Source of the DNA: Arachnopeziza araneosa
Taxonomy: Eukaryota > Ascomycota > Leotiomycetes > Helotiales > Arachnopezizaceae
DNA: 64,000 nucleotides
NCBI GenBank assembly: GCA_003988855.1
Contig: QYAI01000085.1
Coordinates: forward strand, 1 to 64,000
Direction of reading: 5' to 3'
Part shown: one piece after another, positions 19,540 to 31,246 of the stretch
Layout of the letters: each line of letters opens with the position of its first letter
Position numbering within the stretch: position 1 is the first letter of the stretch
Program-made: the position numbers and the translations under genes
The notes under the pieces: generated by a model
Seen by the model: the letters and a program-made list of their open reading frames with translations, nothing else
Told to the model about the DNA's origin: nothing
Databases searched by the model: none

Positions 19540-20714
19540 TGTTCTGAGATGCAAGCCGGATGATGAGACAAGTCGACGACGAGATTAGCGCTTTCGGAGT
19601 CACCGACGACAGAGGTAGAGGCTCTTTGCTGCTTGCGAGGACAAAAATGTTGGTTTGCATAGAATAGAGCCTGTCTCAAATTGCACTATTAGACGAGTTC
19701 GGTTGAGAGCCGGCGGTGACTCTGCACAGCCTTCGTGTGGCTTGACTGACAACCAGGACGTGCAGTGATACGTGGCGCTAGCCTGATGCAAGAGGTGCAG
19801 CCTTACAGCACCAATGACTCCAGGGGAGGTGGACCCTGTGCAGCGAAGCTAGAAGGGCATTCCAAGCATTCCAGGATTTCGACTGGTCGACGGCGGGATT
19901 TTCGTCACCGCCAGGACCGGAAGACTGCAGAAAATAGGGTCGCGCAAAGCAGTCGAGAGAAGTATGGCGCAGCAACGAGCCTTGCCTGTTGGAGCCCCAT
20001 GCAGCTCAGCCCTGAGGGAGTGAGGGAACTGTCACGTTGTATTCCCACTGAAAACCCGAGCGCAAGCTGCTCATTGGATCCACCGCCCTCCAGCCTCAGT
20101 CGCAAGACCGCGTCTGTCTTGGCCAATCGTGGATTTTCTCCGCGCCGTTTTGAGAGGTTTTGGCTTGCTCGCCATGTTGTCAATGGTCAGGCTCGCTTGT
20201 GGCGTCCCCAGAGCTTGCTGAAGCGAAAGTCCTCCAGAAGCCGAACTGGTCCCCCCTGACTAGATGACAAGAGGCTCTGATGCACCTTACCATGCACCTC
20301 TCAAAATAATAATTTCTCTTCCAGCTCTTCAAGGTTCTTCAGGAGTTTGAGCTCTCTAGTGGAGGGTCACTATCACCCTTCTTCGTGGGGAGCACGTCCA
20401 TTACTCCACTGTGGGCGGCCCGCCGTGAGCTCCAATGGAGGTAATTTGATGGCTGAGGTTCGTCTGATAGCCAGCCACAGGATCTGCAAGTTCGGATGAT
20501 GTTGTCCTCGATAAGAGATAGTCGACTTCTTGAAAGCTTCAAATATCTCCCATCATTGCATCCAATTCCCAATTCCAACATCAACACCAACTCTTCAGTC
20601 TCCTCTTCTTCCTTCCTTCGTTCTTTCCCCACTCCAACCCGAGCTTTAATTCCTTATCATACTTCCCCTACCAGATTTCCTTCTCTCACTTCAACAAGCC
20701 ATCCATTCTTTACA
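19540..20714. other. Intergenic, GC-richer, no gene supported
   Basis: About 1.2 kb between two plus-strand genes. Open frames exist on both strands at 19765-20259, but without domain or splice support. CT-rich leader sequence precedes the gene at 20715. Confidence 0.4.
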
Positions 20715-21459
20715 ATGGCTGACGGACGTGAGTTGGGATATCTCTTTCTCTCACGTATTTCATACTCCCGACTTCCTCTGAAATGTCAATTGCCTCCTGC
20801 TAACAATCAACAGTCAATGACCAGCGGACTGCTCGGGTAGCAGACCTACTCTCTGATTTTCGCAACCTGCAGTTGTACATTGCTGCAGCACCAGTAGATC
20901 CTCCAAACCAGGATGACTACTATACAGAGGGCTGGGCCGCTCTACGACAATGCTCTATCGACGGGCAGCACATCGCGAACTGTGCAGCAGAGACTCGAGT
21001 TCCTCGAGCTCGAGGTGGACAGGAAGAACAGTACAAGGCAGAATTGCAACAGTATGTGAAAGCGGGAAACCATACAAATCAGAACAGCATAGCTGATAGT
21101 GTTGAACAGAGTCATGCTCGATGCCTATTCCCGGCGTCATGAATCCCAAAAGATCTACCTTCGACAAGCAGCAGCCCAGCGATGGGTTAGCTGGCGGGAC
21201 CAGGCCCTCAATGGGGGACGGCCACACTCAGGAAACACTGCACAGTTGGCAGCTTGTGATGCGCAACTACGGGCTGTAAGTTAAGCTCAGAATTCCCAGC
21301 CTTTCCGGATCGATAATTAACCCAACATAGGAGCTCGCGGCCATCACTGATGATTCCATTTACTCTGACATGCGCTCTTCGGACTACCAGATGGGGCGCT
21401 GGACGCTTGAAGACCCATCTCTCCGCCATGTACAGCGCTGGGTGCGAGCACGCCATTAA
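20715..21459 (+). CDS. Orphan hypothetical protein, four exons
   Basis: Exons 20715-20727, 20814-21051, 21110-21275 and 21331-21459 join in phase to 181 aa, with donors GTGAGT, GTATGT and GTAAGT and acceptors AACAG, AACAG and ATAG. The consistency of three introns is the main support, because no single frame is long. The product is soluble and helical, with many Gln/Ala/Arg residues: an N-terminal RVADLLSDFRNLQLYIAAAP, a middle QEEQYKAELQQVMLDAYSRR, and a C-terminal QMGRWTLEDPSLRHVQRWVR. No signal peptide, membrane span or known domain. It precedes the TMEM234-like gene, converging with it. Probably a lineage-specific protein. Confidence 0.65.
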
Positions 21460-21804
21460 TCGCCAACTCCTAATACAAAACACGATGCTCTAAACGAATA
21501 GACTAAGACAAACGACGGGATTGGCTGAAATGACGGACGGCCAGGGAATAAAATATGGGTTTGCAGGAGTTACATGCATTTGGATGGCGAACGGGAAGGA
21601 AAAGAATGGGAAAAGGGTTTCGATTCTAGTTATCTCTGGTAGATTTTTTTGACACCCGGAATGTTTAGTGCCAGTCTGGGACAACGGTACATTAATTGTG
21701 TGTGGCTCTGGGACTTCTTCAAGTATACGCAAAATTGATACCCAGCTTCTATACAGAGGGCTGTACTATACTGCAACACTGTACAATAGACAGACCTAAT
21801 TTAA
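21460..21804. other. Convergent 3' region
   Basis: Spacer between the 3' ends of the orphan gene (plus) and the TMEM234-like gene (minus); presumably 3' UTRs. Nothing else seen. Confidence 0.5.
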
Positions 21805-22419
21805 TCACTTGTTCTTGCTTTGAACACAAAGTGCTATTCCTGATAGCGAAAGGGCCATGCCTATCCATGTTTCTGAAATGGTTAGCATCACTAGCGATAA
21901 TGAACCGACCGTTTACCTTTACTGATAACTTTCCTCTCAACCCACCAATCTCCCAGGACCGTAAACAAAAAAGCCAATGAATTGGTGATTGGAACAGTAA
22001 GACTCAATTCTACACCAAGTCAGCCACCAATCGTCCCACGCTTGTCTTATCCCTTAGATAACCGAGCCCCCTATCAGCCTCAACATCAATCCAGAAGAAA
22101 ACTACCTACCCGCCTTCCCTATCAACAAGAAGAACCAGATACTCCCAGTCAAGTTGATGACGAGTGGCACTGCGTACCGGGGGTTCCTCAACAGATCAAT
22201 GACGCCAAAAAAAGCACCGTAGATTTTATTCTTGAGCCAGCTGTTCTTCACAGCAGCAGTATCAAGGATGGCATGAGGTGGTGGAGTGTGCGTGCGTGCT
22301 GCCGCGCGGATGAAGGGTGTGGTGAAGCCCCATGCAAGGCCGATGAGCAGGAAGCCCAGGATGTAGCGCAGTGGAGAGGGAGGTGGTTCCAGGGGAGTGG
22401 GACCGGCTGTGTCTGACAT
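21805..22419 (-). CDS. TMEM234-like membrane protein (DMT-type small transporter fold)
   Basis: Exons 22419-22110, 22009-21917 and 21872-21805 give 156 aa, the normal length for the family. Introns of 100 and 44 nt begin GTAGGT and GTAAAC and end GTGTAG and TTCAG; both sit in phase 1. Four hydrophobic segments are visible: RYILGFLLIGLAWGFTTPF, PLVINLTGSIWFFLLIGKA, ITNSLAFLFTVLGDWW, and TWIGMALSLSGIALCV. The LTGS, SLTVPITNSLAF and GDWWVERKVIS strings are typical of TMEM234 homologues, which resemble half of a drug/metabolite transporter. The start is the ATG at 22419 (MSDTAGPTPLEPP); an earlier in-frame ATG at 22470 would add 17 residues that look untranslated. Function unknown; endomembrane location likely. 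Confidence 0.85.
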
Positions 22420-23652
22420 TGTGCGTTGCTTGATGCAGGAACGGTGAACGATGCAGGAACCGTTGTTCAACGGAGTGAGGTTCAGATGGTATCAAGATGT
22501 CAGTGGTGGCTGAGCTGCAGCCGAACGATCCAATGCTAGCTCCGGAATGTCATGTGATTTGTTTCTAAAAATAAACCGTGTCGTTTTTGCTCTCCAACTT
22601 TCTTCTCTGCGGCAGGCTTTTTCAATACCTCTCACATAAAGGGTAAATTACAATCCAAACACATCCATCCTTAGGCTAATCTCAGGACTCTTCACCGAAT
22701 TGCACTTTCTTCGTGGGACAGTGTTGGTTGCTATTGGCCTCATATTTTCGGTAGCTGAATAATATGCTGCGGTCAGAAGTGCAACAACATGCCAAGAACA
22801 TGAAAATCTCCAGCAACCTCCAAAATATTCCACAATTGGTCTTCTTAGTCCTGCATGCTGACAGCAACCTCTACACAACGACGACGCTTTCCTAATCCAG
22901 TCAATGACTGATCTCTTGCAGCCACTATAAATTTGGCGAGGCGAAATCAACATTCGCCTATGACATTCTGGCCCCTATGTTTTTGCACTTCGTGCAAGGC
23001 TTCACGGCACGCTCAGCGCTAAATTGGTTCTCTAGCGGGGTATTACTGCGCTGGCTATGGATATCATTATCTTTTGTAGGACTTCGCTATTTTAAGCAGC
23101 GAACCACCACCTACGGCTCTTCAGTAAGACTCCTCAGCGCGATTCTTGCCACCGTAGCAATACACCAAGTTAGACTTTCCCAACAATAATCACCCTCTTC
23201 TTTTTTGAGCCCGGTAGTCGTGAAACTTGAGAGTTGTCAACTGATTCAATTCACAAATCGATTCATCTCAGAAAGAATTTTGCACAGGTTACATTTTTAT
23301 TGATTATCACGTCGGCCGTATCTCCATGTAAGTACTCGAGGCATTCTCAAGCCGGGGAATTAACGCAGTCATAATTAATCCCGCCTCCAGCCCGGCTATG
23401 CAAATATTGTACATGCAATGAAATATTTCTAGAGACTGCAGTTGTTTACTATCTCCATTGACCAAGCTTTTGAGACCCATAAAGAAAAGGTCAACCTCGC
23501 GTTTCCATGTCAGAACAGCTGGTTAAACCACTCAATCCATGACTGACAGACAGTGATTGAAGCCTCAAGGATCACGTCGAAACTCTGAAGCATCGAAAGT
23601 CGTGCAAGCAAGCAAGCAAGCAAGGACGGTTTGAAGCGGCCACCGAAAAGCC
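22420..23652. other. Intergenic, no gene seen
   Basis: About 1.2 kb between the TMEM234-like start and the Hrp1-type 3' end. Holds a short (AAGC)5 tract near 23604-23623 and likely the Hrp1 3' UTR. Confidence 0.45.
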
Positions 23653-26647
23653 CTAACCGCGAGCATAAGGGTGGAAACCACGGTTGCCACCTCGCCCACC
23701 ACCGCGGTAATTTGCTCCTGGCTTTCCAGCATTTTTCGGTCCGGTAGGAGCATTTGCTGGAGGAGCACTGGCAGGACCATTTTGTGGAGGTGCCGAGCCT
23801 CGACTTCCACCGCCTCTATTGCCTTGGAATGATCCTCCACGAGCACCTCCGCCGCCACCCGTGTTACTGGCAGGAGCATTGGGCTGCGGGACATCGTCGT
23901 ACATTCCCTCCCAACTAGTTGGCCCGCCACCCATTCCATATCCACCATGACCACCATACTGCTGGCTCTGTTCTCTTTGTCGTCTCATCTGTTGCTGCTC
24001 ATATTTCTGTTGCTCGAACATTTGTTGCTCATACGCATTGTAACCAGGTGTTCCAATTCGGCCTCCAGGATTGCTTCCTCCGCCAGCTGCATATCCTCCA
24101 GCACCTCCGGCCATGCCTTGCATCTGTTGCATCTGTTGCATCGCCTGCATTTGTTGCATCATAGCTGGGTTCATACCTTGCATAGCTCCCATTGACGTAC
24201 TAGGGCTCTGAGGGCTCTGGCTTCGGTTACCTTGCTGCATTTGCTGCTGCATGGCTTGCATTTGCTGCATTTGCATCAACATTGCTGGATTCATTGCCAT
24301 TCCTCCGCGACCAGCACCCATAGCCATCTGTTGTTGGACCATTTGGAAGTATTGTTGCATACGCTGCCAGGCCTGTGCCATAAGTTGCGGCGTCATGCCT
24401 CCTTGAGCGCCCATTTGATTGCCGTTTCCTTGCTGAGTTTGATTCGAGTTTTGCTGAGCCTGGTCTTTATTGAAACGCCCTCCACGTCCACTACCGCGAG
24501 TTTCTTCCTCCTCGCGCATATTACCTCTTGGTTGCGCTTTCTTCACTTCGATTGGCTTGCCAAGAATCTCAAGCGGCCCCTCTAAGCAAGCATCCACGGC
24601 TGCCTCACTGTCAAACGTAACAAACCCAAAGCCTCGTGGGCGGCCAGTATCCTTATCCATCATAAGAGTGGCATCGACGACACGTCCGAACTGCATAAAA
24701 TATTCCTTAAAGTCCTGCTCTGTTGCTTCTTGGCTGACCCCACCAACAAAGATTTTGCTAGTGCGTTCCTGCTCATCTCTAGGGATTGCACGCTTAGGAT
24801 CAATCTTAAAAAGTGTAAGTACTTGTTCGAATTCAATAAAATGGAGGGGGTTGGAGGGGAGGTAATATTCGGACAAGAATTATAAACTTACGATTTTGCC
24901 ATCTAGGTAGTGTTCCTTTACCATCACGATATTAACAGTGCGAGCATCCTTGAATGTCAGGAATCCGAAGCCCCGAGATCGTCCCGAAGCACCATCCCTC
25001 ATAACCGTGCACTCCAGAACCTCTCCAAATTGTGAAAAGTACTCTTTTAAAGATTCTATGAAACTTGAGGTTAGAAAAGGGGAAGCGAAAGCAGAAGCGA
25101 AGAATCCTTACGATCGGTTGTTTCCCAGTTTAGACCACCGATGAACATTTTCCTGCAGAATCATAGCGTCAGCTTTCAGTACAATGTCGTGAAAAACAAA
25201 AAGGAAATTAAGAAATGAAACATATAAGCGAGGTCCTGGACTGGAGCTTTTATGTCGAGATGGTAGGATTTTGTAGTCTTGTCAAAGATTGTTGGTTTTG
25301 GCTGCATCAGTTCTAGGCATCGATCGCGTCGTGCTGGCTTTCGTGGACGAACCTCATCCTGATCTGACGTCGCATAACAGCCAGTGTGAGGAAGAAGACG
25401 GGCACGCGAAGTGTTTTGTTTTATCTTGCCACTGACTCATCTCAACTGGATTGACATTGCAGGAGAAGAGGTCCCAAGTTTGATGATATAGGAAGGCGCA
25501 TGATCCCCCACAGCCTACTATCCTCCACACCAGATATGAATCCAAGGGAGTCATGCAATGATGGGCCACAAAAGACATCCAAGAAGAATGGTATCTTTTG
25601 CTATCGTGATGCTAGGTACTGTCGTGAAGCGCTATGCGCGGCCTGCTTTGTTCTAGCCTATCTGCGGCCTTTTCTGACGCTCTATGGAGATTATCTCGAC
25701 AATAGGCTATGTAGTAGGCTTGACTATAGTCGCTGAAGATGGCGAGTGCAAGGCGAAACCTGTGTCCCCCTTCAATACGCCTTGACACTAAGTTGTATCT
25801 GTTCCTCTCATTCCTAGGAGTATGTGATTCCCTTTGGTATCTTTGGCAAGCCATATCCACCCAATTGTCTCATTTATGACTGAATGATTCAACGCTCCCA
25901 AATCCACATAGCCAAACACAGTCGGCTGTCTGCAACCCTCCTTGCACCTCTTCCCCATTTCGCGATAGTCCCAAATGGTCATCCATTTCACTATTGTTCC
26001 AACCTTTCCTTGTCTGCCCTGACGACGAATCGCAAGGCACATTTGGATTGCGCATCCATCAGGCCATCGTAAACAAATTAAAATATGTTGATTGCAATAT
26101 CTTCTGGATCCAAGATTGTCTATGCCAGAATCATACCCCACGGCCTTTGTTATGGATTGCATCTTGTAGGGGAAATATACACTTAGGAAAAATAAACTGC
26201 GTCTTACCCGTCTTCCTTGATTCCAGGACCATGTTGCTCTTGCGCAGCTGGTGAATCATAATTGCCTCCTCCACCCAGATTGAAATCAATATCATCCTCC
26301 ATTTCTTGCTCATCTTTGTAGACCTGCTCATCTGCGTCGCCATTGTGCTCGCCATTTTCATCTGCCTCGGGTTTCACTTCAGGCTGTCGAGTCAACTCTA
26401 CTTTTACCTCGGGCTCAGGTGCTGCAGCTTTCTGCGCATTTTCTTCATCAGTGTAGCTGTTAGAAGGGTTAGTGTAATCTGGAGAGAACGACGATCATAG
26501 AAGAAGTAGACAAGGTGTGTTAGTTGCCAAAGGTGATACCCTTGGCCGGCGTGAAGAAAGATAAAATTAACGGTAGATGATGAGGAGCCTCCATTATACA
26601 TACAGATCGGCGAAGAGATCTTCTTCGAAATTGTCGGGTTCAGTCAT
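23653..26647 (-). CDS. HRP1: Hrp1/Nab4-type heterogeneous nuclear ribonucleoprotein
   Basis: Five exons: 26647-26604, 26456-26208, 25152-25112, 25055-24892 and 24804-23653, in phase throughout, giving 549 aa. Residues 1-97 are acidic (MTEPDNFEEDLFADL). RRM1 (about 99-175) has KMFIGGLNWETTD and RGFGFLTF; RRM2 (about 183-258) has KIFVGGVSQEATE and RGFGFVTF, linked by IDPKRAIPRDEQ, the linker that contacts RNA in yeast Hrp1. The C-terminus is RGG-like, then Gln/Met-rich and Gly-rich, of prion-like composition, ending in a PY-type signal (GGGRGGNRGFHPYARG). Yeast Hrp1 binds the polyadenylation enhancement element in cleavage factor IB and shuttles to the cytoplasm. Intron 2 is 1,055 nt, about twenty times the local norm. 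Confidence 0.92.
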
Positions 26648-26995
26648 AGTGCAAGGTCTGCGTGTTTGTGGTTATGGTAGAGTTGTCCTGGCTTTTCTTC
26701 CTGCGAAATAGTGATATCGTTGGCCGACGCCGACACCATAAAGTAGGATCTAGCGAAGAATTCTTTAGTGAGCAGATACGACCAACTGAAAGAGGGAAGA
26801 AAACTTGAGACTAGAAAAGATTGATGAGAGAAAGGTATCCGTATCGTGTTGTCATTAGGATGAGGTTGCACAGAAGAAGGCTGCGGAGGAGGTTCAATTC
26901 AAGGGCTTGGAGCGGCCGCTAGCGTCGATGCCCTCTCCGCGGCTACGATTATAACCAAGCAAGAACGTGGAATATAACTTTACGTGTCTGCCAGA
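26648..26995. promoter_or_regulatory. Divergent promoter, Hrp1-type gene / Gyp1
   Basis: A 348-bp spacer between two start codons pointing outwards; presumably shared promoter elements and 5' UTRs. No specific site recognised. Confidence 0.45.
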
Positions 26996-29123
26996 ATGTT
27001 CTCTAATTCAAATGGAACCAAGAAACCAGTGCAGCAGGTCAGTCTAAAGAGATTCTATTTGTATATTTTCGAGGCTAATTGCGGTGCAACCTTGTAGGAG
27101 ATGGTCCAAGTTGGTCAGTTAACTTCCCCGCCACAGAAGTTCCCGAGCTCCTCTGCTCCTTCCTAGACATGTTCTGTTATGCTGATACTTCTGTTTGTTA
27201 TTAGAAAGATCCGAGTATGTTATAACTTTATCATGGAGCTCGTCTGGCCGATCAATGGGCAACACACTCGAATGTTAGTGAGAATGCGCTGACTGGAAAA
27301 CTCCAGGTCTGCCTCACCCTTCTGGCGGACTCGGACTTCGGAGGGGCGACGAGATGGTTCTCCCAAGTCTCATGTACGGGACCCGAGTTTGGTTGTTGGG
27401 GCAGCCTACTCACATGCAGATATGCTGAAGTTTGATAACCTGTACGTCTCGGAAGAACATTTGAAACATCATCTGATGCGAGATTAAGATCTTTGTCTTC
27501 GAGCTCGACACGACCTAGAACCCCTCCATCTGGTCAAAAACCTCGAAGCGACACTCCTCCTCTAAATCGAGGGCCGGCTAGTCTTTCTTCCCCACCAAGG
27601 AGAACTTATACCGATTTTTTATCACATACAAATGATGATTGGAACGCAGAAGACGAAGGCGACGAAGATGATGGTTATGGTTATGATAACGATGACGGGG
27701 ATGATTTCGGTTTGCCTAGTATATCAAGCATGAAGCGGAAAACCAAAAAAGTTGCCCCACAGAGCACCATAGATGCAGGAGGAACTCTTTCAACCTTTGG
27801 CCATGGACTCCAGGGCGGATTTGGTGGATTTGGGACTCGCAGACTTTCTAATAGTGCCGACATTGCTATTGAAAGACCCACACCTAGCTATCCTGTAGCG
27901 AAGAAAAGTGAAGGGAAAATTCTTAGGCCACAATACAAGGAGATCCTGCGAGATCCAGCAAACTCCTTGCATCTTATCAACCATCCACCGATACCTACTA
28001 ACGCATCCCCGAAAGAGATAGATGTTCATTCAGCACGTATAACGAGGATCAACAAATTCAAAAAGATATTACAGGCAACATCCATAAATCTGACAGATTT
28101 GAGGGCCGCCGCATGGTCTGGGATACCAGAAGAAGTTCGAGCTATGACTTGGCAATTACTCCTTGGTTATCTACCTACTAGTAGCGAAAGACGAGTCAGC
28201 ACTCTAGAAAGAAAAAGGAAAGAGTATTTGGATGGAGTACGACAGGCTTTCGAACGAGGCGGAAGCACTTCTGGCTCAACTGGTAAAATGCGAGGTTTAG
28301 ATGAAGCTATCTGGCATCAAATCAGTATTGACGTTCCGAGAACGAATCCTCACTTGGAATTGTATGGGTATGAAGCTACTCAAAGATCACTGGAGAGAAT
28401 TTTGTACGTCTGGGCAGTACGGCATCCAGCTAGTGGCTACGTTCAGGGTATCAATGATCTTGTCACCCCGTTTTGGCAAGTATTTCTTGCAAGTTACATC
28501 ACAGACTCTGATGTTGAGAGTGGAATGGATCCAGGCCAATTGCCAAAACCAGTTCTGGATGCCGTTGAAGCGGATTCATTTTGGTGTTTAACCAAATTGT
28601 TGGACGGCATCCAAGACAATTATATATTTGCTCAACCAGGAATTCAACGACAAGTAGCTGCACTGAGAGATTTGACAGCAAGGATAGATGAACCCCTAGC
28701 AAAGCATCTGGAAGCAGAACAAGTTGAATTTATTCAGTTTAGTTTCCGATGGATGAACTGTCTATTAATGCGGGAAATCAGCGTTCGGAACACAATCAGA
28801 ATGTGGGATACATATATGGTACTTTCTCGACTCCCTATTCTAGTTTTCTCTAACTTACAACTTGAAAGGCAGAGGAACAGGGATTCTCAGAATTCCATCT
28901 TTATGTCTGTGTGGCTTTTTTAGTCAAATGGTCGGACAGACTTCGAAAAATGGACTTCCAGGAGGTAATGATGTTCTTGCAAGCATTGCCCACGAGAGAC
29001 TGGACAGAAAAAGACATCGAATTATTGCTGAGTGAGGCCTTTATCTGGCAAAGTCTATTCAAAGGGTCGTCAAGTCATCTTAAAGGTGGGTCAAGCACAA
29101 CACCTTCAAACTCGGGTTTTTGA
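26996..29123 (+). CDS. GYP1: Gyp1-like TBC-domain Rab GTPase-activating protein
   Basis: The well-supported part is an exon reaching 27443 (ending ..FDNL, donor GTACGT), then 27489-28818, then 28869-29123 after a 50-nt intron (GTACTT...GAAAG). The TBC domain starts near LRAAAWSGIPEEVRAMTWQLL. Both catalytic fingers are there: the Arg finger in ISIDVPRTNP (IxxDxxR) and the Gln finger in SGYVQGIND (YxQ). This layout, including VEADSFWCLTKLLDGIQDNY, matches yeast Gyp1 / TBC1D22, a GAP for Ypt1/Rab1 at the Golgi. The N-terminus is uncertain: an ATG exon 26996-27037 with donor GTCAGT is plausible, and a frame RSASPFWRTRTSEGRRDG begins just after a CCAG at about 27309, but I could not find a phase-consistent chain joining them. 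Confidence 0.85.
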
Positions 29124-29519
29124 GCAAGCTTGAAAAGGAGTGAAAATGATCAAGCAAAAAGCCGCCTATAGCGATATGCCGGGGCGAGTCGAAGGTAGCA
29201 AGATCGTACGACTGGTTATAGGTGACTACATATCAGGTATCTCATCAACCTGTATTTGAGGTTGCGAGGCGGCATAAGGGTTGATCTGATGGGGCAAGTT
29301 CGTCGAAATCAAAACCAAGACACTTGAACAGCAATAAAACTTGTTGTGTTAACGTTTTAAGAAGTCATTTATGTGCATTAAGTCCATAAAGTAAATCCCA
29401 GCTGAAGCATACCGCATGCCCTGGTATCCTATTTCAACGCCCCGTATTTTCCGTTCCTGTTTCTCTGCAATGAAATAATAACACAGAAGCGGCCCATCCA
29501 CCAGCGGTAAAGCTGTCCT
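29124..29519. other. Convergent 3' region
   Basis: A 396-bp spacer between the 3' ends of Gyp1 (plus) and NASP (minus). No coding frame; probably 3' UTRs. Confidence 0.5.
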
Positions 29520-30971
29520 CTATTCGTCGCCAGCATCTTCAACCGTTGCTGCTTTAGTATTGCTCTCAACTTCCTTTACTTTTGCTTTCTTTACACTTTC
29601 AGTTTCTTCGTCATCCTCCAATTTGCGCTTTCCGTTAGTAGTGGTGCCGTTGCTTCCTGTTGCTGGTTTTTTGTCCTTTTTTCGTATCAAACCAGTCAAA
29701 TCCGTAGCTGTCTTCTTCGCTTCCTCAACTCTCGCTGCAGCTTCGGTTGGCGATTCACCTAACATTGCACCAAGAATTCCACCAGTAGGATTTGCGGCTG
29801 GCCCGTAGAGCGCGGTTTTAACGTCAAGTAGTGGGCCTTTCAACTCGGCCAGTCTGCCTTCTAACTCCGTGACCATCTCCTTAACGTCTGCAATTTGCTC
29901 TCGAGTGACATCGTTATCATCGGGGGAATGTGACGTTGCAAGCTCAACTTCTTTAGCTTGAAGCTTTAGTTTCGTGCTCTTAATAGCAAGCTCTAGTTCC
30001 TTGATGGCTTCGTCCCGCATGCCTTGATCAACTACCTTATCCTTCTCATCGCCAGCTTCGTCTCGAGTCTGGTTGATAGAAGCAAATTCAAGGGCCAGGG
30101 AAAGCTTGAAATGTGCTTCTGCGATAATCTCGGACTCTTCGGGGTAGAGTTCGAGCTTATATGTTAAAGCTGATCTAAAATCGATGACAGCGTTTGGGAA
30201 CCTCTCGTTTTCTAGCGAAATCTCTGCCAGTAAATCATGAGTCTCTCCTAGGCGCTCTTTGTAATGCTTCATCATTGGTGAGTCTCCAACACCCTTTCCT
30301 TTACCCTCATCTTCCTCTGGCTCTTCTAATTTCTTCTCGTATAGGACTCGAGCCAAATCTAGAACCTCGAATGATGACGCGAGGTCATCTTCCTCTTCCT
30401 CTTCTTCTTCCTCGTTTTCTTGAGTCTAAAATAATCAATTATCAAGTATCGGATGAAAATGTGGATACAAATGTACCTCTTCTTCATCCTCAGAATCCTC
30501 AAAGTTTTCATCACCAGTGAATTGGAACAATGGCTTCTTTGTGTCCGCATCTTCCGACTTAAGTGTACCATCATTCTCCTCGGCAACAATGGAAATGCCT
30601 GCTTCAGTGACCTCCTCACTTTCGGTCTTGGACTGCTTTTTTGACTTGGCAGAGCCATTGGTCTTCCTCTGCTTCTCACCTCCAGCTTTACCCCCTAGAA
30701 CATCACTTTTGCTCTGACCAACCTTGAATAAAGCACGGCCGTAGAGAAAAAGGATTTCCGAATTGTCTGGGGACATCTCGCCGTTGAGCTCTGCCTGAAG
30801 CTCTGCAGCTCGCGCGTATAGCTCTGCAGCTTCTTCGTAGTTCTTGTGCGCATATTGTGCCGTACCTTTCGCGCATAGGTCTGCGAGCGATACCTTGACG
30901 GAATTGAAGACCTCCATCGCGGTAGAGGATTCTTCGGACAAAGTGATAGGTGGTTCAATTGGCTCGGCCAT
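29520..30971 (-). CDS. NASP/Sim3/Hif1-family histone H3 chaperone
   Basis: Exons 30971-30477 and 30425-29520 (466 aa), with a 51-nt intron GTACAT...TTTTAG in phase 0. The start ATG gives MAEPIEPPITLSEE; an open extension to 31031 lacks an ATG. An N-terminal TPR (about 35-65, CAKGTAQYAHKNYEEAAELY) is followed by an acidic, Lys-rich insert (100-200) as in NASP proteins. The SHNi-TPR module (about 220-285) then has ISLENERFPNAVIDFRSALTY and EAHFKLSLALEF. The C-terminus has a coiled coil and an NLS-like GKRKLEDDEE...KKAK. NASP, fission yeast Sim3 and yeast Hif1 escort H3-H4 (Sim3 also CENP-A) in the nucleus. It is divergent with the DNA polymerase epsilon subunit B gene. Confidence 0.9.
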
Positions 30972-31246
30972 TGTTGCTTGTGATTTGCGCTCAGTAAGTC
31001 GAAGTCGATAGATACGAGATGAAGTTGACAATCAATTCAATAAAATCCAAAGATGATTTGTATTTTCGGTCAATGAGAAGATGGAATCGGACTCGCATGT
31101 GACGACGATGGAGTTATCTACTAGAGCTGAGATGGTTTGCGACAGGTGATGGAAGTGAACAGGGAATTTGCAAGGGTTGATCGCGTCGCGTCTCCCCCAC
31201 TAGGAGCGCGTTTTTGTTCATCTGTACATGACCTAGACACATTTCA
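30972..31246. promoter_or_regulatory. Divergent promoter, NASP / DPB2
   Basis: A 275-bp spacer separates the two start codons, one for a histone chaperone and one for a replicative polymerase subunit. No MluI box (ACGCGT) was seen; a related GGAGCGCG string occurs at 31203-31210. Confidence 0.4.

Noticed and set aside
19765..20259. 495-bp plus-strand ORF, with a minus-strand ORF across from it
   Set aside because: Arg/Ser-rich product without domain, splice sites or leader; open on both strands, as expected for GC-richer non-coding sequence.
25788..26162. 124-codon minus-strand ORF inside the long Hrp1 intron
   Set aside because: No recognisable domain or splice consistency with flanking exons; kept only as a reason to examine the intron.
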